Below are positions 1-7,644 of a DNA stretch of 64,000 nucleotides, one piece after another. Below the pieces are notes generated by a model, which worked only from the letters and a program-made list of their open reading frames with translations, made no database searches and was not told the DNA's origin. Position 1 is the stretch's first letter, and every line of letters starts with the position of its first letter. Source of the DNA: SURF-55 sp040755195 (GTDB lineage: Bacteria; Bacillota; Desulfotomaculia; Desulfotomaculales; Ammonificaceae); assembly GCA_040755195.1 (NCBI GenBank), contig JBFMBL010000006.1, forward strand, positions 1 to 64,000, written 5' to 3'. Made by a program: the position numbers and the translations under genes.

Positions 1-1155
1 GGAAGGAACGAAGCTCCCATCTTTCCGAACATTATCTTCAGGGTTAAAAAGGGCGTGAATTTTAGCCCGGAAGACCCGAACTACGATCTTTTCCAGTTGG
101 CCGTAAGGGTGGCGTCAAAACGGCTGAATCCGACATTCAGCTTCATGGACGCCAGCTTTAACGCTCCTTACGGCGAGCAGGTTTCTTATATGGGGTGCCG
201 TTCGCGGGTTATGGCCAACCGGCGCGGCCCGGAAGTGGCCGAGGGACGCGGCAACCTTTCATTCACGACCATTAACCTCCCCCGGGTGGCTCTCAAGGCG
301 GAGCGGAACATAAAGAAGTTTTACAAGCATCTCGCAGAGATTACCCAGCTCGGCATAGAGCAGCTTTATCACCGCTACCGGCTCCAGGCGCAGCTGAAAG
401 TCAAAGACATACCGTTTGTCATGGGCCAGGGGTTATATCTTGAGGCGGCGGGATTGAAACCGGAGGACCCCGTCGAGGAGGCGATCAAACACGGGACGCT
501 GTCCCTCGGTTTCATAGGGCTGGCGGAAGCGCTCGTGGCGCTTGTCGGGAAGCACCATGCCCAAGACGCCGGGGCCCAGGAACTCGGGCTGGAGATCGTC
601 GGGTGGCTCAGGCAAAGAATAGACGAGGCTTGCGACAAGTACAACTTGAATTATACCCTTCTGGCCACGCCGGCGGAAGGAACGGCCGGACGGTTCATAA
701 AGCCGGACCGGAGGGAGTTCGGGATCGTTCCCGGCGTCAACGACCGGGATTATTACACCAACTCCTTCCACGTACCGGTTCACTTTCCGGCGGAGTGCTT
801 CCGCAAGATCGAACTTGAGGGTCCCTACCACAAATTCTGCAACGCCGGGCACATCAGTTACGTAGAGCTCCCCTCCCCGCCGGTGGACAACCCCGAGGCG
901 GTCGAGGCGATCCTCCGCCATATGGCGCAAAACGATATGGGTTACGTCGGGATAAACTTCCCGGTGGACTTTTGCGAGCACTGCAGTTTTTCCGGTGTCT
1001 TAGGCGACGAATGTCCGAAATGCGGCTCGACATCGATCAGAAGAGTGCGGCGGATAACCGGTTACCTTTCCACGGTCGACCGCTTCAACGACGCCAAGGT
1101 TTCGGAATTGAAGAACAGGGTGGTTCACCTCGGCGCGCCGGGAGTGGTACATTAA
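1..1155 (+). CDS. nrdD: Anaerobic ribonucleoside-triphosphate reductase, C-terminal part (5' truncated)
   Basis: Class III ribonucleotide reductase, which makes deoxyribonucleotides without oxygen by a glycyl-radical mechanism. The reading frame is open from base 1, so only the last 384 residues are present and the true start lies outside the window. The C-terminus shows the expected zinc ribbon (FCEHC, then CPKCG) and the glycyl radical loop RRITGYLS, in which the glycine carries the radical. The conserved stretch near FSFMDASFN also fits NrdD. The activase gene nrdG follows 71 bp downstream in the same direction, with a hairpin between them. Family assignment is secure. Confidence 0.95.
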   Translation, partial: GRNEAPIFPNIIFRVKKGVNFSPEDPNYDLFQLAVRVASKRLNPTFSFMDASFNAPYGEQVSYMGCRSRVMANRRGPEVAEGRGNLSFTTINLPRVALKAERNIKKFYKHLAEITQLGIEQLYHRYRLQAQLKVKDIPFVMGQGLYLEAAGLKPEDPVEEAIKHGTLSLGFIGLAEALVALVGKHHAQDAGAQELGLEIVGWLRQRIDEACDKYNLNYTLLATPAEGTAGRFIKPDRREFGIVPGVNDRDYYTNSFHVPVHFPAECFRKIELEGPYHKFCNAGHISYVELPSPPVDNPEAVEAILRHMAQNDMGYVGINFPVDFCEHCSFSGVLGDECPKCGSTSIRRVRRITGYLSTVDRFNDAKVSELKNRVVHLGAPGVVH

Positions 1156-1166
1156 ACAACGCGGGG

Positions 1167-1210
1167 GGCCCCTGCGGGACGTGTTATGCCGCGGGGGCCG
1201 TCTTCTTTTT
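1167..1210 (+). terminator. Hairpin with T-rich tail between nrdD and nrdG
   Basis: An 11-bp stem (1167-1177 pairing with 1189-1199, one G-T pair) with an 11-nt loop is followed by a T-rich run at 1201-1210. It looks like an intrinsic terminator or attenuator. It ends just before the nrdG ribosome binding site, so it may lower the amount of activase relative to reductase. Confidence 0.55.
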
Positions 1211-1226
1211 CACAGGGGGGTTGAGG

Positions 1227-1805
1227 GTGTCCGGTTCTGAAGAAAAAACAGCGATCCGGCTTGCAGGCGTGGTGCGCGAGAGCGTGGTTGACGGCCCCGG
1301 TTTGCGTTACGTGGTCTTTGCGCAGGGTTGCCCGCACCGGTGTTCGGGTTGTCACAACCCGGAGACCTGGGACCCGGAAGCCGGTTACGAGGCTTCCCTG
1401 GAGGTACTGGTTGCCGATATCGTACGCAACCCGTTGCTTAAGGGAGTGACCTTCTCCGGCGGGGATCCCTTCTTGCAAGCAGCTTCTTTTGCAGCTCTCG
1501 GGCGGGCTCTCCGTACTAAAGGCTACGACATAGTGACTTACACAGGTTATACCTTCGAAGAGCTTTTGGGGACGGTTCCTTTGACATCTAATGAAATGAA
1601 TGTCAAAGGAACCGTCCCCTACAAAGCGATCCAGGACCTGCTTGCGGTAACGGATATCCTTATCGACGGCCCTTTTGTTCTGGCCGAGCGGGACCTGACG
1701 CTCCCGTTCCGCGGTTCGCGCAACCAGCGGTTGATCGACGTCCGGGCTTCGATGGCGGGTGGGGTCATAATTGAGGCGAAACTTAGGTCGTTGCGTCCGG
1801 CTTGA
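1227..1805 (+). CDS. nrdG: Anaerobic ribonucleotide reductase activating protein (radical SAM)
   Basis: Radical SAM activase that generates the glycyl radical on NrdD. The cluster motif is AQGCPHRCSGCHNP (C-x3-C-x2-C), followed by the SAM-binding TFSGGDPF. I chose GTG 1227 because a G-rich Shine-Dalgarno stretch (1214-1220) lies about 6 nt upstream; the frame is open further upstream, but there it overlaps nrdD in another frame. The product is about 192 residues, slightly long for the family. The excess is explained by a 52-bp palindrome at 1568-1619 that is translated in frame as an extra segment between TFEELL and the conserved ILIDGPF motif. Whether the protein tolerates this insert is unknown, but the frame is intact. 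Confidence 0.93.
   Translation: MSGSEEKTAIRLAGVVRESVVDGPGLRYVVFAQGCPHRCSGCHNPETWDPEAGYEASLEVLVADIVRNPLLKGVTFSGGDPFLQAASFAALGRALRTKGYDIVTYTGYTFEELLGTVPLTSNEMNVKGTVPYKAIQDLLAVTDILIDGPFVLAERDLTLPFRGSRNQRLIDVRASMAGGVIIEAKLRSLRPA
1568..1619. repeat. Perfect 20-bp-arm palindrome inserted in nrdG
   Basis: The left arm 1568-1587 begins GGGGACGGTTCC and is the exact reverse complement of 1600-1619. The loop is 12 nt. It lies fully inside nrdG and keeps the frame. It resembles REP-type palindromes starting GGGGACGGTTC that I recall from other Peptococcaceae; that comparison is from memory. Confidence 0.85.
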
Positions 1806-1853
1806 AGCCTTAGCGCTGTGAGATTTAACATCAAAGACGGATAAGGAAGTGAA

Positions 1854-2732
1854 ATAATCATATTTCCCGACAGCTTTTTTACCTGGGGGACCGGTTTTAT
1901 CCTGTGGGTCCAGTCCTTCAGAACGCCGTTCCTGGACGGGGTTTTTAACTTTTTGACGTTGATGGGGGAGGAGTGGTTTTACCTGGTCCTCCCGTTTATC
2001 TTCTGGTGCCTGAGCCGCGAACTCGGCTTATGCATCGGCGTGGTCCTAATTTTTAATGATTACACCAACGGCCTTTTAAAGGGGTTATTTCACAGCCCCC
2101 GCCCGTGGGACCCACGTATTGCCATACTCCAGCATGAAACCTCATGGGGGTTCCCGAGCGGTCACAGCCAGAACGCGGTTGCCCTGTGGGGGTACGCCGC
2201 GCTCTGGTTACGGAGTCCGGCAGCCTGGCTGCTGGCGGTTGCGTTGCCCCTTTTTATAGGTTTTTCGCGCGTTTATCTCGGCGTTCACTTTCCCCACGAC
2301 GTTGTGGGCGGCTGGCTTGCAGGAATTGTTGTTCTTGTGCTCTTTCAGGCAGGCGTAAAGCTGTCAAGGAGATTGCGGCTGGTGCCCTTTGTCGTGTTGT
2401 TGATCGCTTTGTCTGTCCCCCTGGCGCTTTTGGTTCCGGCCTTGAACGAAAGTGGGACTCGCGATATGGGATTGCTTATGGGCGTCGGGGTTGGGGCCGT
2501 CCTGGAAAGGCAGTTCGTGCGTTATAGAACGCAGGGAAGCCCGGTGCAGCAAGCGGGTAGGCTGGCTTTGGGACTGGCGGTCCTTGTAGTTTTGTGGCTG
2601 GGACTGCGCGTCTTGCTCCCGCCGTCGCCGTGGTTCCGTTTTCTAAGGTACGCAGTCGTCGCCCTGTGGATCACCCTGGGCGGGCCCTGGTTGTTTGTCC
2701 GGTTGGGCCTTGCGCGCCGGGAAGCAGGGTAA
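1854..2732 (+). CDS. PAP2-superfamily membrane phosphatase
   Basis: Membrane phosphatase of the PAP2 (undecaprenyl-pyrophosphate or phosphatidate phosphatase) superfamily. All three signature motifs are visible: GLLKGLFHSPRP, PSGHSQNA and SRVYLGVHFPHDVVGG. Several hydrophobic helices run through the rest of the protein. The first usual start codon in frame is TTG 1953, but family-like sequence (WVQSFRTPFLDGVFNFLT) is already encoded upstream and no ATG, GTG or TTG occurs between the in-frame stop at 1842 and 1953. A Shine-Dalgarno stretch AAGGAAG at 1843-1849 points to ATA 1854, ATC 1857 or ATA 1860 as start. The start is therefore uncertain; the function class is not. Confidence 0.85.
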   Translation: MIIFPDSFFTWGTGFILWVQSFRTPFLDGVFNFLTLMGEEWFYLVLPFIFWCLSRELGLCIGVVLIFNDYTNGLLKGLFHSPRPWDPRIAILQHETSWGFPSGHSQNAVALWGYAALWLRSPAAWLLAVALPLFIGFSRVYLGVHFPHDVVGGWLAGIVVLVLFQAGVKLSRRLRLVPFVVLLIALSVPLALLVPALNESGTRDMGLLMGVGVGAVLERQFVRYRTQGSPVQQAGRLALGLAVLVVLWLGLRVLLPPSPWFRFLRYAVVALWITLGGPWLFVRLGLARREAG

Positions 2733-2870
2733 GGGCACAGCCGACGGCCAGGATTCCCGCCAGCGCCGCGTTGGGTCCGATCATTCGCATGGCCAGCATT
2801 TGAAGGATGACTCTAAAGAGAGAAGGTGATTAAATAGCCCGCCGGTTTTAATACCGTTGGGCTCGGGATT

Positions 2871-4979
2871 ATGCTAAGTCTGTACAACGATGAAGAAGCC
2901 GGGAAATACATTCAAAGATATACCGGTTACCCCGAAGACCTGGCTTTACGGATTTACACCTCCCATCTTCTCGGGAGGGAAGGCGAACTTGTTCTTCACG
3001 GCGGGGGCAATACATCGGTAAAATCCAGGGTAAGGGACATCTTCGGCAACGAGAATGACGTGTTGTTCGTCAAAGGAAGCGGTTGGGACCTGGCGACCAT
3101 CGAGCCGCAGGGGTTCCCGTGCCTTGACCTGGAGTACCTGCGCAGGCTCCGGGTCCTCGACGGCATGTCTGACGAAGAAATGGTCAACCAGTTGCGCACG
3201 CATATGATGGACGCGAGCTCGCCCGACCCTTCCGTTGAGACACTGCTCCACGCGTACCTGCCCCATAAGTTCATCGACCACACCCATGCAGACAGCATCC
3301 TGATGCTGACCAACCAGAAGGATCACGAAAAACTTATTAAAGAAGCGTTGGGGGACAGGATAGCGGTTCTGGAGTTCATCATGCCCGGTTTTCCGCTTGC
3401 CAAAGCCGTTTACGAACTGTACGAGAAAAATCCGGATGTCGAGGCGATAGTTCTTCTCAACCACGGGCTGTTCACCTTCGGCGACGACGCGAGAAGCTCT
3501 TACGAGCGGACCGTAAAATACGTGACCCTGGCGGAGGAGTATATCGCCTCGAAAGCGAAAGACAGAACCCTGCTGACGAAACGCACGGAGCTTCAAGTTC
3601 CGAGCAACAGGGCGCAGGCGATATCAATGACGTGCCAGGCCGTAAGGGGGGCGCTGGCGCATACCGGAAGTGATGGAAAGTTGAAACGGTTCATCCTTGA
3701 GGTGCGGGAATCCGGAGACCTCATCGAGGCGTCTTTGTCGAAAGAAGCGCCGGAGTTTTGTGTCTCGGGGCTGATGACTCCCGATCATGTCATTCGTACC
3801 AAGGGAAGGTATGTTTACGTGGACGGTGTGGACGGGGACGACGAGACCAACAGCCAGAAGATACGGCTGCTTGTGGAGCGGTTTAAGAAGGAATACAACG
3901 ACTATTTCGACAGTTGCGTGCGCGAGAAAGGCGCGGAGAGAAAGCGGCTCGACCCGTACCCGCGGGTCTTCCTGGTTGCGGGCGTGGGCATTATCGCGGC
4001 GGGAAACACCAGGAAGGCCGCCAAAATAGCCGCCGACCTTGCGGAGCACACCATCCGCGCGAAGGTAAAGGCAAAAGCTTTAGGTGAGTACGTCGCGCTG
4101 CCGGACCACATGCTTTTCGATATGGAGTACTGGAGCCTGGAGCAGAAAAAGCTCGGTAAGTCGGGCGGCCTTCCGTTGCAGGGGCAGGCCGCCTTCGTCT
4201 CGGGCGGCGGCGGCGCCATGGCGGTGGGAATAGGCGACAGGCTGCTAGCGGCGGGCGCGGCGGTGGTGCTGGCGGACATAAACGCGGAAAGGTTGAACAG
4301 GGTTAAAAAGGTGTTGTCCGCAAAACACAACCCGCTTAATATCGAGACCCTGGTTATGGATGTAACCGATTACGGCGCGGTGGAGGCAGGGCTTGACCGG
4401 GTTTGCTGTCTCTTCGGGGGAATCGACGTCGTGGTCCCGAACGCCGGGATCGCCCACGTGGCTGAAATCGAGCACCTTGAAGCGGACAAGCTTGAAGAAG
4501 TAATGAGTGTTAATTTTCTAGGCGTATTCAACCTTATCAAGGCGGCGGCGGGAATCTTCAGGCGTCAAGGAACCGGGGGTAATATCGTCGTGAACAGTTC
4601 CAAGAACGTATTCGATCCCGGGCCCGCGTTCGGCGCCTACAGCGCCTCGAAAGCGGCCGCGCACCAGATATCGAAGATTGCGGCGCTGGAACTGGCTTCT
4701 ATGGGCGTAAAGGTCAACATGATCAACGCCGATGCCGTCTTTGGCTCGGGCGAGATTTCTTCCGGTCTCTGGGATGTGGTGGGTCCTGACCGGATGAAAG
4801 CCAGAGGGTTGGACCCGGAAGGATTGCGGCAGTATTACAGAGAGCGGAACCTCCTGAAAGCCGAGGTTTTTGCCGAACACGTGGGCAATGCGGTCGTTTT
4901 CTTCGCCACTGATCAGACGCCCACGACCGGCGCCACCTTGCCTGTCGACGGCGGAATACCCGCCGCCTTCCCGAGGTAG
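2871..4979 (+). CDS. Bifunctional class II aldolase / short-chain dehydrogenase
   Basis: A 702-residue fusion of the RhaD-like aldolase/alcohol dehydrogenase type. Residues about 1-400 form a class II aldolase/adducin domain with the metal-binding FIDHTHADS and NHGLFTFG motifs. Residues about 430-700 form a short-chain dehydrogenase with the dinucleotide loop SGGGGAMAVGIG, the NAG motif and the catalytic YSASK. Such fusions cleave a sugar phosphate and reduce or oxidise the aldehyde product; the exact substrate cannot be read here. The start ATG 2871 has only a weak ribosome binding site. It stands alone between the PAP2 gene and the assembly gap. The 3' end from 4907 on is repeated beyond the N run, probably an assembly artefact. 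Confidence 0.88.
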   Translation: MLSLYNDEEAGKYIQRYTGYPEDLALRIYTSHLLGREGELVLHGGGNTSVKSRVRDIFGNENDVLFVKGSGWDLATIEPQGFPCLDLEYLRRLRVLDGMSDEEMVNQLRTHMMDASSPDPSVETLLHAYLPHKFIDHTHADSILMLTNQKDHEKLIKEALGDRIAVLEFIMPGFPLAKAVYELYEKNPDVEAIVLLNHGLFTFGDDARSSYERTVKYVTLAEEYIASKAKDRTLLTKRTELQVPSNRAQAISMTCQAVRGALAHTGSDGKLKRFILEVRESGDLIEASLSKEAPEFCVSGLMTPDHVIRTKGRYVYVDGVDGDDETNSQKIRLLVERFKKEYNDYFDSCVREKGAERKRLDPYPRVFLVAGVGIIAAGNTRKAAKIAADLAEHTIRAKVKAKALGEYVALPDHMLFDMEYWSLEQKKLGKSGGLPLQGQAAFVSGGGGAMAVGIGDRLLAAGAAVVLADINAERLNRVKKVLSAKHNPLNIETLVMDVTDYGAVEAGLDRVCCLFGGIDVVVPNAGIAHVAEIEHLEADKLEEVMSVNFLGVFNLIKAAAGIFRRQGTGGNIVVNSSKNVFDPGPAFGAYSASKAAAHQISKIAALELASMGVKVNMINADAVFGSGEISSGLWDVVGPDRMKARGLDPEGLRQYYRERNLLKAEVFAEHVGNAVVFFATDQTPTTGATLPVDGGIPAAFPR

Positions 4980-5033
4980 GGATAAAAAAGTCCGAAGTCG
5001 AAAGTCCTTAGTCCTCGGTCCGAAATCAGGAAC
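4907..5033. repeat. First copy of a 127-bp exact duplication flanking the gap
   Basis: Bases 4907-5033 are identical to 5134-5260. The copy holds the last codons of the aldolase/dehydrogenase gene and the repeat tract after it. Two 127-bp copies on each side of exactly 100 N suggest two contigs that really overlap by a 127-base k-mer. Confidence 0.95.
4988..5029. repeat. Degenerate 7-bp tandem repeat (AAGTCCG type)
   Basis: Six consecutive 7-mers can be read: AAGTCCG, AAGTCGA, AAGTCCT, TAGTCCT, CGGTCCG, AAATCAG. The period is exact although the units have diverged. The tract begins a few bases after the stop codon of the upstream gene and appears again at 5215-5256 in the duplicated contig end. 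Confidence 0.85.
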
Positions 5034-5133
5034 NNNNNNNNNNNNNNNNNNNNNNNNNNNNNNNNNNNNNNNNNNNNNNNNNNNNNNNNNNNNNNNNNNN
5101 NNNNNNNNNNNNNNNNNNNNNNNNNNNNNNNNN
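5034..5133. other. Assembly gap (100 N)
   Basis: A run of exactly 100 undetermined bases. Because the flanks are identical over 127 bp, the gap probably has no real content and the two ends should be merged. Confidence 0.98.
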
Positions 5134-5260
5134 CACTGATCAGACGCCCACGACCGGCGCCACCTTGCCTGTCGACGGCGGAATACCCGCCGCCTTCCCG
5201 AGGTAGGGATAAAAAAGTCCGAAGTCGAAAGTCCTTAGTCCTCGGTCCGAAATCAGGAAC
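5134..5260. repeat. Second copy of the 127-bp duplication
   Basis: Exact copy of 4907-5033. It carries a headless end of the aldolase/dehydrogenase gene, which should not be annotated as a separate pseudogene unless reads show a real tandem duplication. Confidence 0.95.
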
Positions 5261-5268
5261 ATAACATT

Positions 5269-5302
5269 TGACCCCGGTTTCCGTGTAGGGGAGCCGGGGT
5301 CA
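5269..5302. other. Hairpin TGACCCCGG / CCGGGGTCA
   Basis: A perfect 9-bp stem (5269-5277 with 5294-5302) with a 16-nt loop stands in the gene-free stretch between the gap and fmdB. There is no T run, so it is not a convincing terminator. Nothing else was seen in 5303-5387. Confidence 0.5.
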
Positions 5303-5387
5303 CTACGTCTCTGGAGAGTTGTTGGTTCGCGGTGGTATTTTTGCGGAACTGTGATTTTAAGACCAAACTGGTCTTATTGGTTCAGCG

Positions 5388-5597
5388 TCAGGTAGAACAG
5401 CTTGAGGTTGTATTACAGGTGGTGCAGGAATCCCCTTTACCGCCTTCGACGCCTTTGGTGGCAAAGAACGAGATCAGCTTTTCGGGTTTGGGGGTGTCGC
5501 AGGCCGGGCATATAAGGTTCTCTCCCGTCTCCCCTAACGGGCACAACCTTTCGAAACGATGCCCGCAGACTTTACAGCGGAATTCATAGATCGGCAC
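5388..5597 (-). CDS. FmdB-family zinc ribbon protein
   Basis: A 69-residue protein beginning MPIYEFRCKVCGHRFE, with a second CxxC (ICPAC) about 15 residues on: the typical FmdB/CxxC_CXXC_SSSS putative regulatory zinc ribbon. The tail is rich in Cys, Ser and Thr, as in family members. The GTG start at 5597 has a strong AGGAGGAGA ribosome binding site upstream. It is divergent from pstS across about 290 bp. The role of this family is poorly known; DNA or RNA binding is only presumed. Confidence 0.85.
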   Translation of the reverse strand: MPIYEFRCKVCGHRFERLCPLGETGENLICPACDTPKPEKLISFFATKGVEGGKGDSCTTCNTTSSCST

Positions 5598-5710
5598 GGA
5601 CCAGTCTCCTCCTGTTAGTTATGCGTCATCAACTCAAGCTTATGGAAAACCGGGCCTGTTGTCAAGGCAAAAGGGCTGTCAAACTTATTTATCTTTAAGG
5701 CGAAGCAGAT

Positions 5711-5749
5711 TTAACATTTTTTTAACGTAACGGTAACGTTGTCTTAACA
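5711..5749 (+). promoter_or_regulatory. PHO-box array upstream of pstS1
   Basis: Four hexamers TTAACA, TTAACG, GTAACG, TTAACA start at 5711, 5722, 5733 and 5744, exactly 11 bp apart. This is the direct-repeat arrangement bound by PhoP/PhoB-type regulators. It lies about 135 bp before the pstS1 start. Confidence 0.85.
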
Positions 5750-5884
5750 GAAGAGAGGTAAACTTTAGTAAGAGGTTTACGGATCAAGTCAGAGGGGGGA
5801 TATAGAAGATATATCCTGGGATATATTACAAGACGCTTTAATGTGAAATATATATTAGATTGTCTATAAGGAGGAATATCAATC

Positions 5885-6748
5885 TTGCGCAGAAAAAGCT
5901 GGATGATTGCACTAGCTGCCGCGCTGGTTGTCGTTATGGCGGTTGCCGCGGGGTGTGGCGCCGGGAACCCTCCTTCCCGACAGGCAGCGCTTTCGGGAAA
6001 AATCATCGTAGTCGGCTCCACCGCGATGCAGCCGTTTGTTGAGGAAGCAGCGACGGCATTCTATGAAAAGAATCCGGATGTGCAGATTACCGTTCAGGGC
6101 GGCGGCAGCGGCACGGGATTAAGCCAGGTGAGCCAGGGCGCCTGCAACATCGGAAACTCCGACATCTTTGCCGAGGAGAAAGAAAGTATTGATTCCTCAC
6201 AGTTGGTGGACCACAAGGTTGTGGTTCAGGCATTCGCCGTGGTGGCAAACCCGGGTGTGGGAGTTGACAGCCTTAGCAAGAAACAGCTTCAGGATATTTT
6301 TACAGGTAAAATAACCAACTGGAAACAGGTCGGCGGGAAGGATCAGAAGATCTTCCTGGTCAACCGGGCAAAAGGCTCAGGCACCCGGTCCACATTCAGG
6401 AAATACGTCATGGATGGGATAGAAGAAGCCAAGGGCGACGCCGAACAGGATTCATCCGGCGCTGTTCACAAGATCGTCAGTGAAACGGACGGAGCGGTAA
6501 GCTATATGGCTATCGCTTACCTTAATGATAAGGTGAAGACCATCAAGATAGACGGCGCGGCTCCTACCGAAGCTGATATCGCCGGCGGCAGGTACCCGTT
6601 CTGGTCGTACGGGCACATGTACACAAAGGGCCAGCCGAACAGCGTGGTCAAGGCGTTTATAGATTATGTTCTCAGCGACGAGGTACAGCAAGGCCTCGTA
6701 AAAGAGATGTATTACTTTCCGGTTAACGGGATTCAGGTCGAACGCTGA
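5885..6748 (+). CDS. pstS: Phosphate-binding lipoprotein PstS (copy 1)
   Basis: Substrate-binding lipoprotein of the high-affinity phosphate ABC importer, 287 residues. The signal peptide ends in the lipobox VAAGC with the lipidated cysteine at residue 24. Phosphate-binding motifs GSTAMQP, GGGSGTGLSQV and NRAKGSGTR are present. The TTG start at 5885 follows an AAGGAGG site about 10 nt upstream. It overlaps pstC by one base, so pstS-pstC-pstA form one operon. A PHO-box array lies upstream. It is very similar to the second copy at 9796, which points to a fairly recent duplication. Confidence 0.95.
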   Translation: MRRKSWMIALAAALVVVMAVAAGCGAGNPPSRQAALSGKIIVVGSTAMQPFVEEAATAFYEKNPDVQITVQGGGSGTGLSQVSQGACNIGNSDIFAEEKESIDSSQLVDHKVVVQAFAVVANPGVGVDSLSKKQLQDIFTGKITNWKQVGGKDQKIFLVNRAKGSGTRSTFRKYVMDGIEEAKGDAEQDSSGAVHKIVSETDGAVSYMAIAYLNDKVKTIKIDGAAPTEADIAGGRYPFWSYGHMYTKGQPNSVVKAFIDYVLSDEVQQGLVKEMYYFPVNGIQVER

Positions 6749-7644
6749 TGCAATGGCTTAACCCCAACCTGAGGCGTGAGTTTGCCGGGTATACGGTAAC
6801 ATTCGTCTGTGCCTCGATAGCCATCGGCTTGACCATAGCGATTATTGTTTTTCTGGGATGGAAAGGCCTTTCTATATTTTTTGTTCACAAGATCAGTCTG
6901 GCAAACATCTTCAGTGTCAACTGGTGGCCCGACAGAGCGGCGGAACTCGGGGGACCGCAGGTAGGTGTCCTGACTTTTATGGTTGGTTCGATCATAGCTT
7001 CGGCGCTGGCGGCGGTGGTCAGTGCGCCTTTCGGGATTACAGTGGCCGTGTTTATGTCCAACATATCGCCCCGGTTGGGGCAGCAAGTTTTACAGCCCGT
7101 GATTGAACTTCTCGCAGGCATCCCTTCAGTGGTTTACGGTTACATCGGCCTAAGCATCCTGGTGCCGTTTGTGAGAGAAAACCTTGGAGGAACGGGATTC
7201 AGCCTCCTCGCCGGCGCGGCGGTCCTGTCCGTGATGATCCTGCCCACCGTCACCAGTGTTTCCTTCGATGCGCTCCGCGCCCTTCCCTCTCATCTTAAGG
7301 AAGCGGCGTACGCTCTCGGGGCCACGCGGTGGCAGACCGTCAGGATGGTGCTTCTTCCCGCGGCACGGGAGGGGCTTCTAACGGGAGTGGTGCTGGCTCT
7401 GGCGCGCGCCTTCGGCGAGGCGCTGGCGGTGCAGATGGTGATCGGCAACAAGCGGGAAATCCCTCATTCCATCCTGGATCCGATCATCACCCTGACCAGC
7501 GGCATTACCATGGATATGGGTAACACGGTCCAGGGCTCGCTCTGGAACGACGCCCTCTGGTTTATGGCCGCAATACTGCTGCTGATTTCTTTTCTCTTTA
7601 TTTTTGCAATCCGTACAATCGGGAAGAAGGTGTCGAGCTGGTGA
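6748..7644 (+). CDS. pstC: Phosphate ABC transporter permease PstC
   Basis: Inner-membrane permease subunit, 298 residues, with about six hydrophobic helices. The coupling loop sequence EAAYALGATRWQT, which contacts the PstB ATPase, is at about residues 187-199. The ATG start overlaps the pstS stop (TGATG) and the 3' end overlaps pstA by four bases, showing translational coupling. The ATPase gene pstB is not here but lies 13 kb downstream, after the third pstS. Confidence 0.95.
   Translation: MQWLNPNLRREFAGYTVTFVCASIAIGLTIAIIVFLGWKGLSIFFVHKISLANIFSVNWWPDRAAELGGPQVGVLTFMVGSIIASALAAVVSAPFGITVAVFMSNISPRLGQQVLQPVIELLAGIPSVVYGYIGLSILVPFVRENLGGTGFSLLAGAAVLSVMILPTVTSVSFDALRALPSHLKEAAYALGATRWQTVRMVLLPAAREGLLTGVVLALARAFGEALAVQMVIGNKREIPHSILDPIITLTSGITMDMGNTVQGSLWNDALWFMAAILLLISFLFIFAIRTIGKKVSSW

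Noticed and set aside
433..981. 182-residue minus-strand frame opposite nrdD
   Set aside because: It is an antisense shadow of nrdD without family features.
5134..5218. Truncated second copy of the aldolase/dehydrogenase gene as a pseudogene
   Set aside because: It is identical to the contig end on the other side of 100 N and is best explained as an unmerged contig overlap.
5269..5302. Terminator of the aldolase/dehydrogenase gene
   Set aside because: The stem is perfect but there is no T run and the loop is long; listed only as a hairpin.
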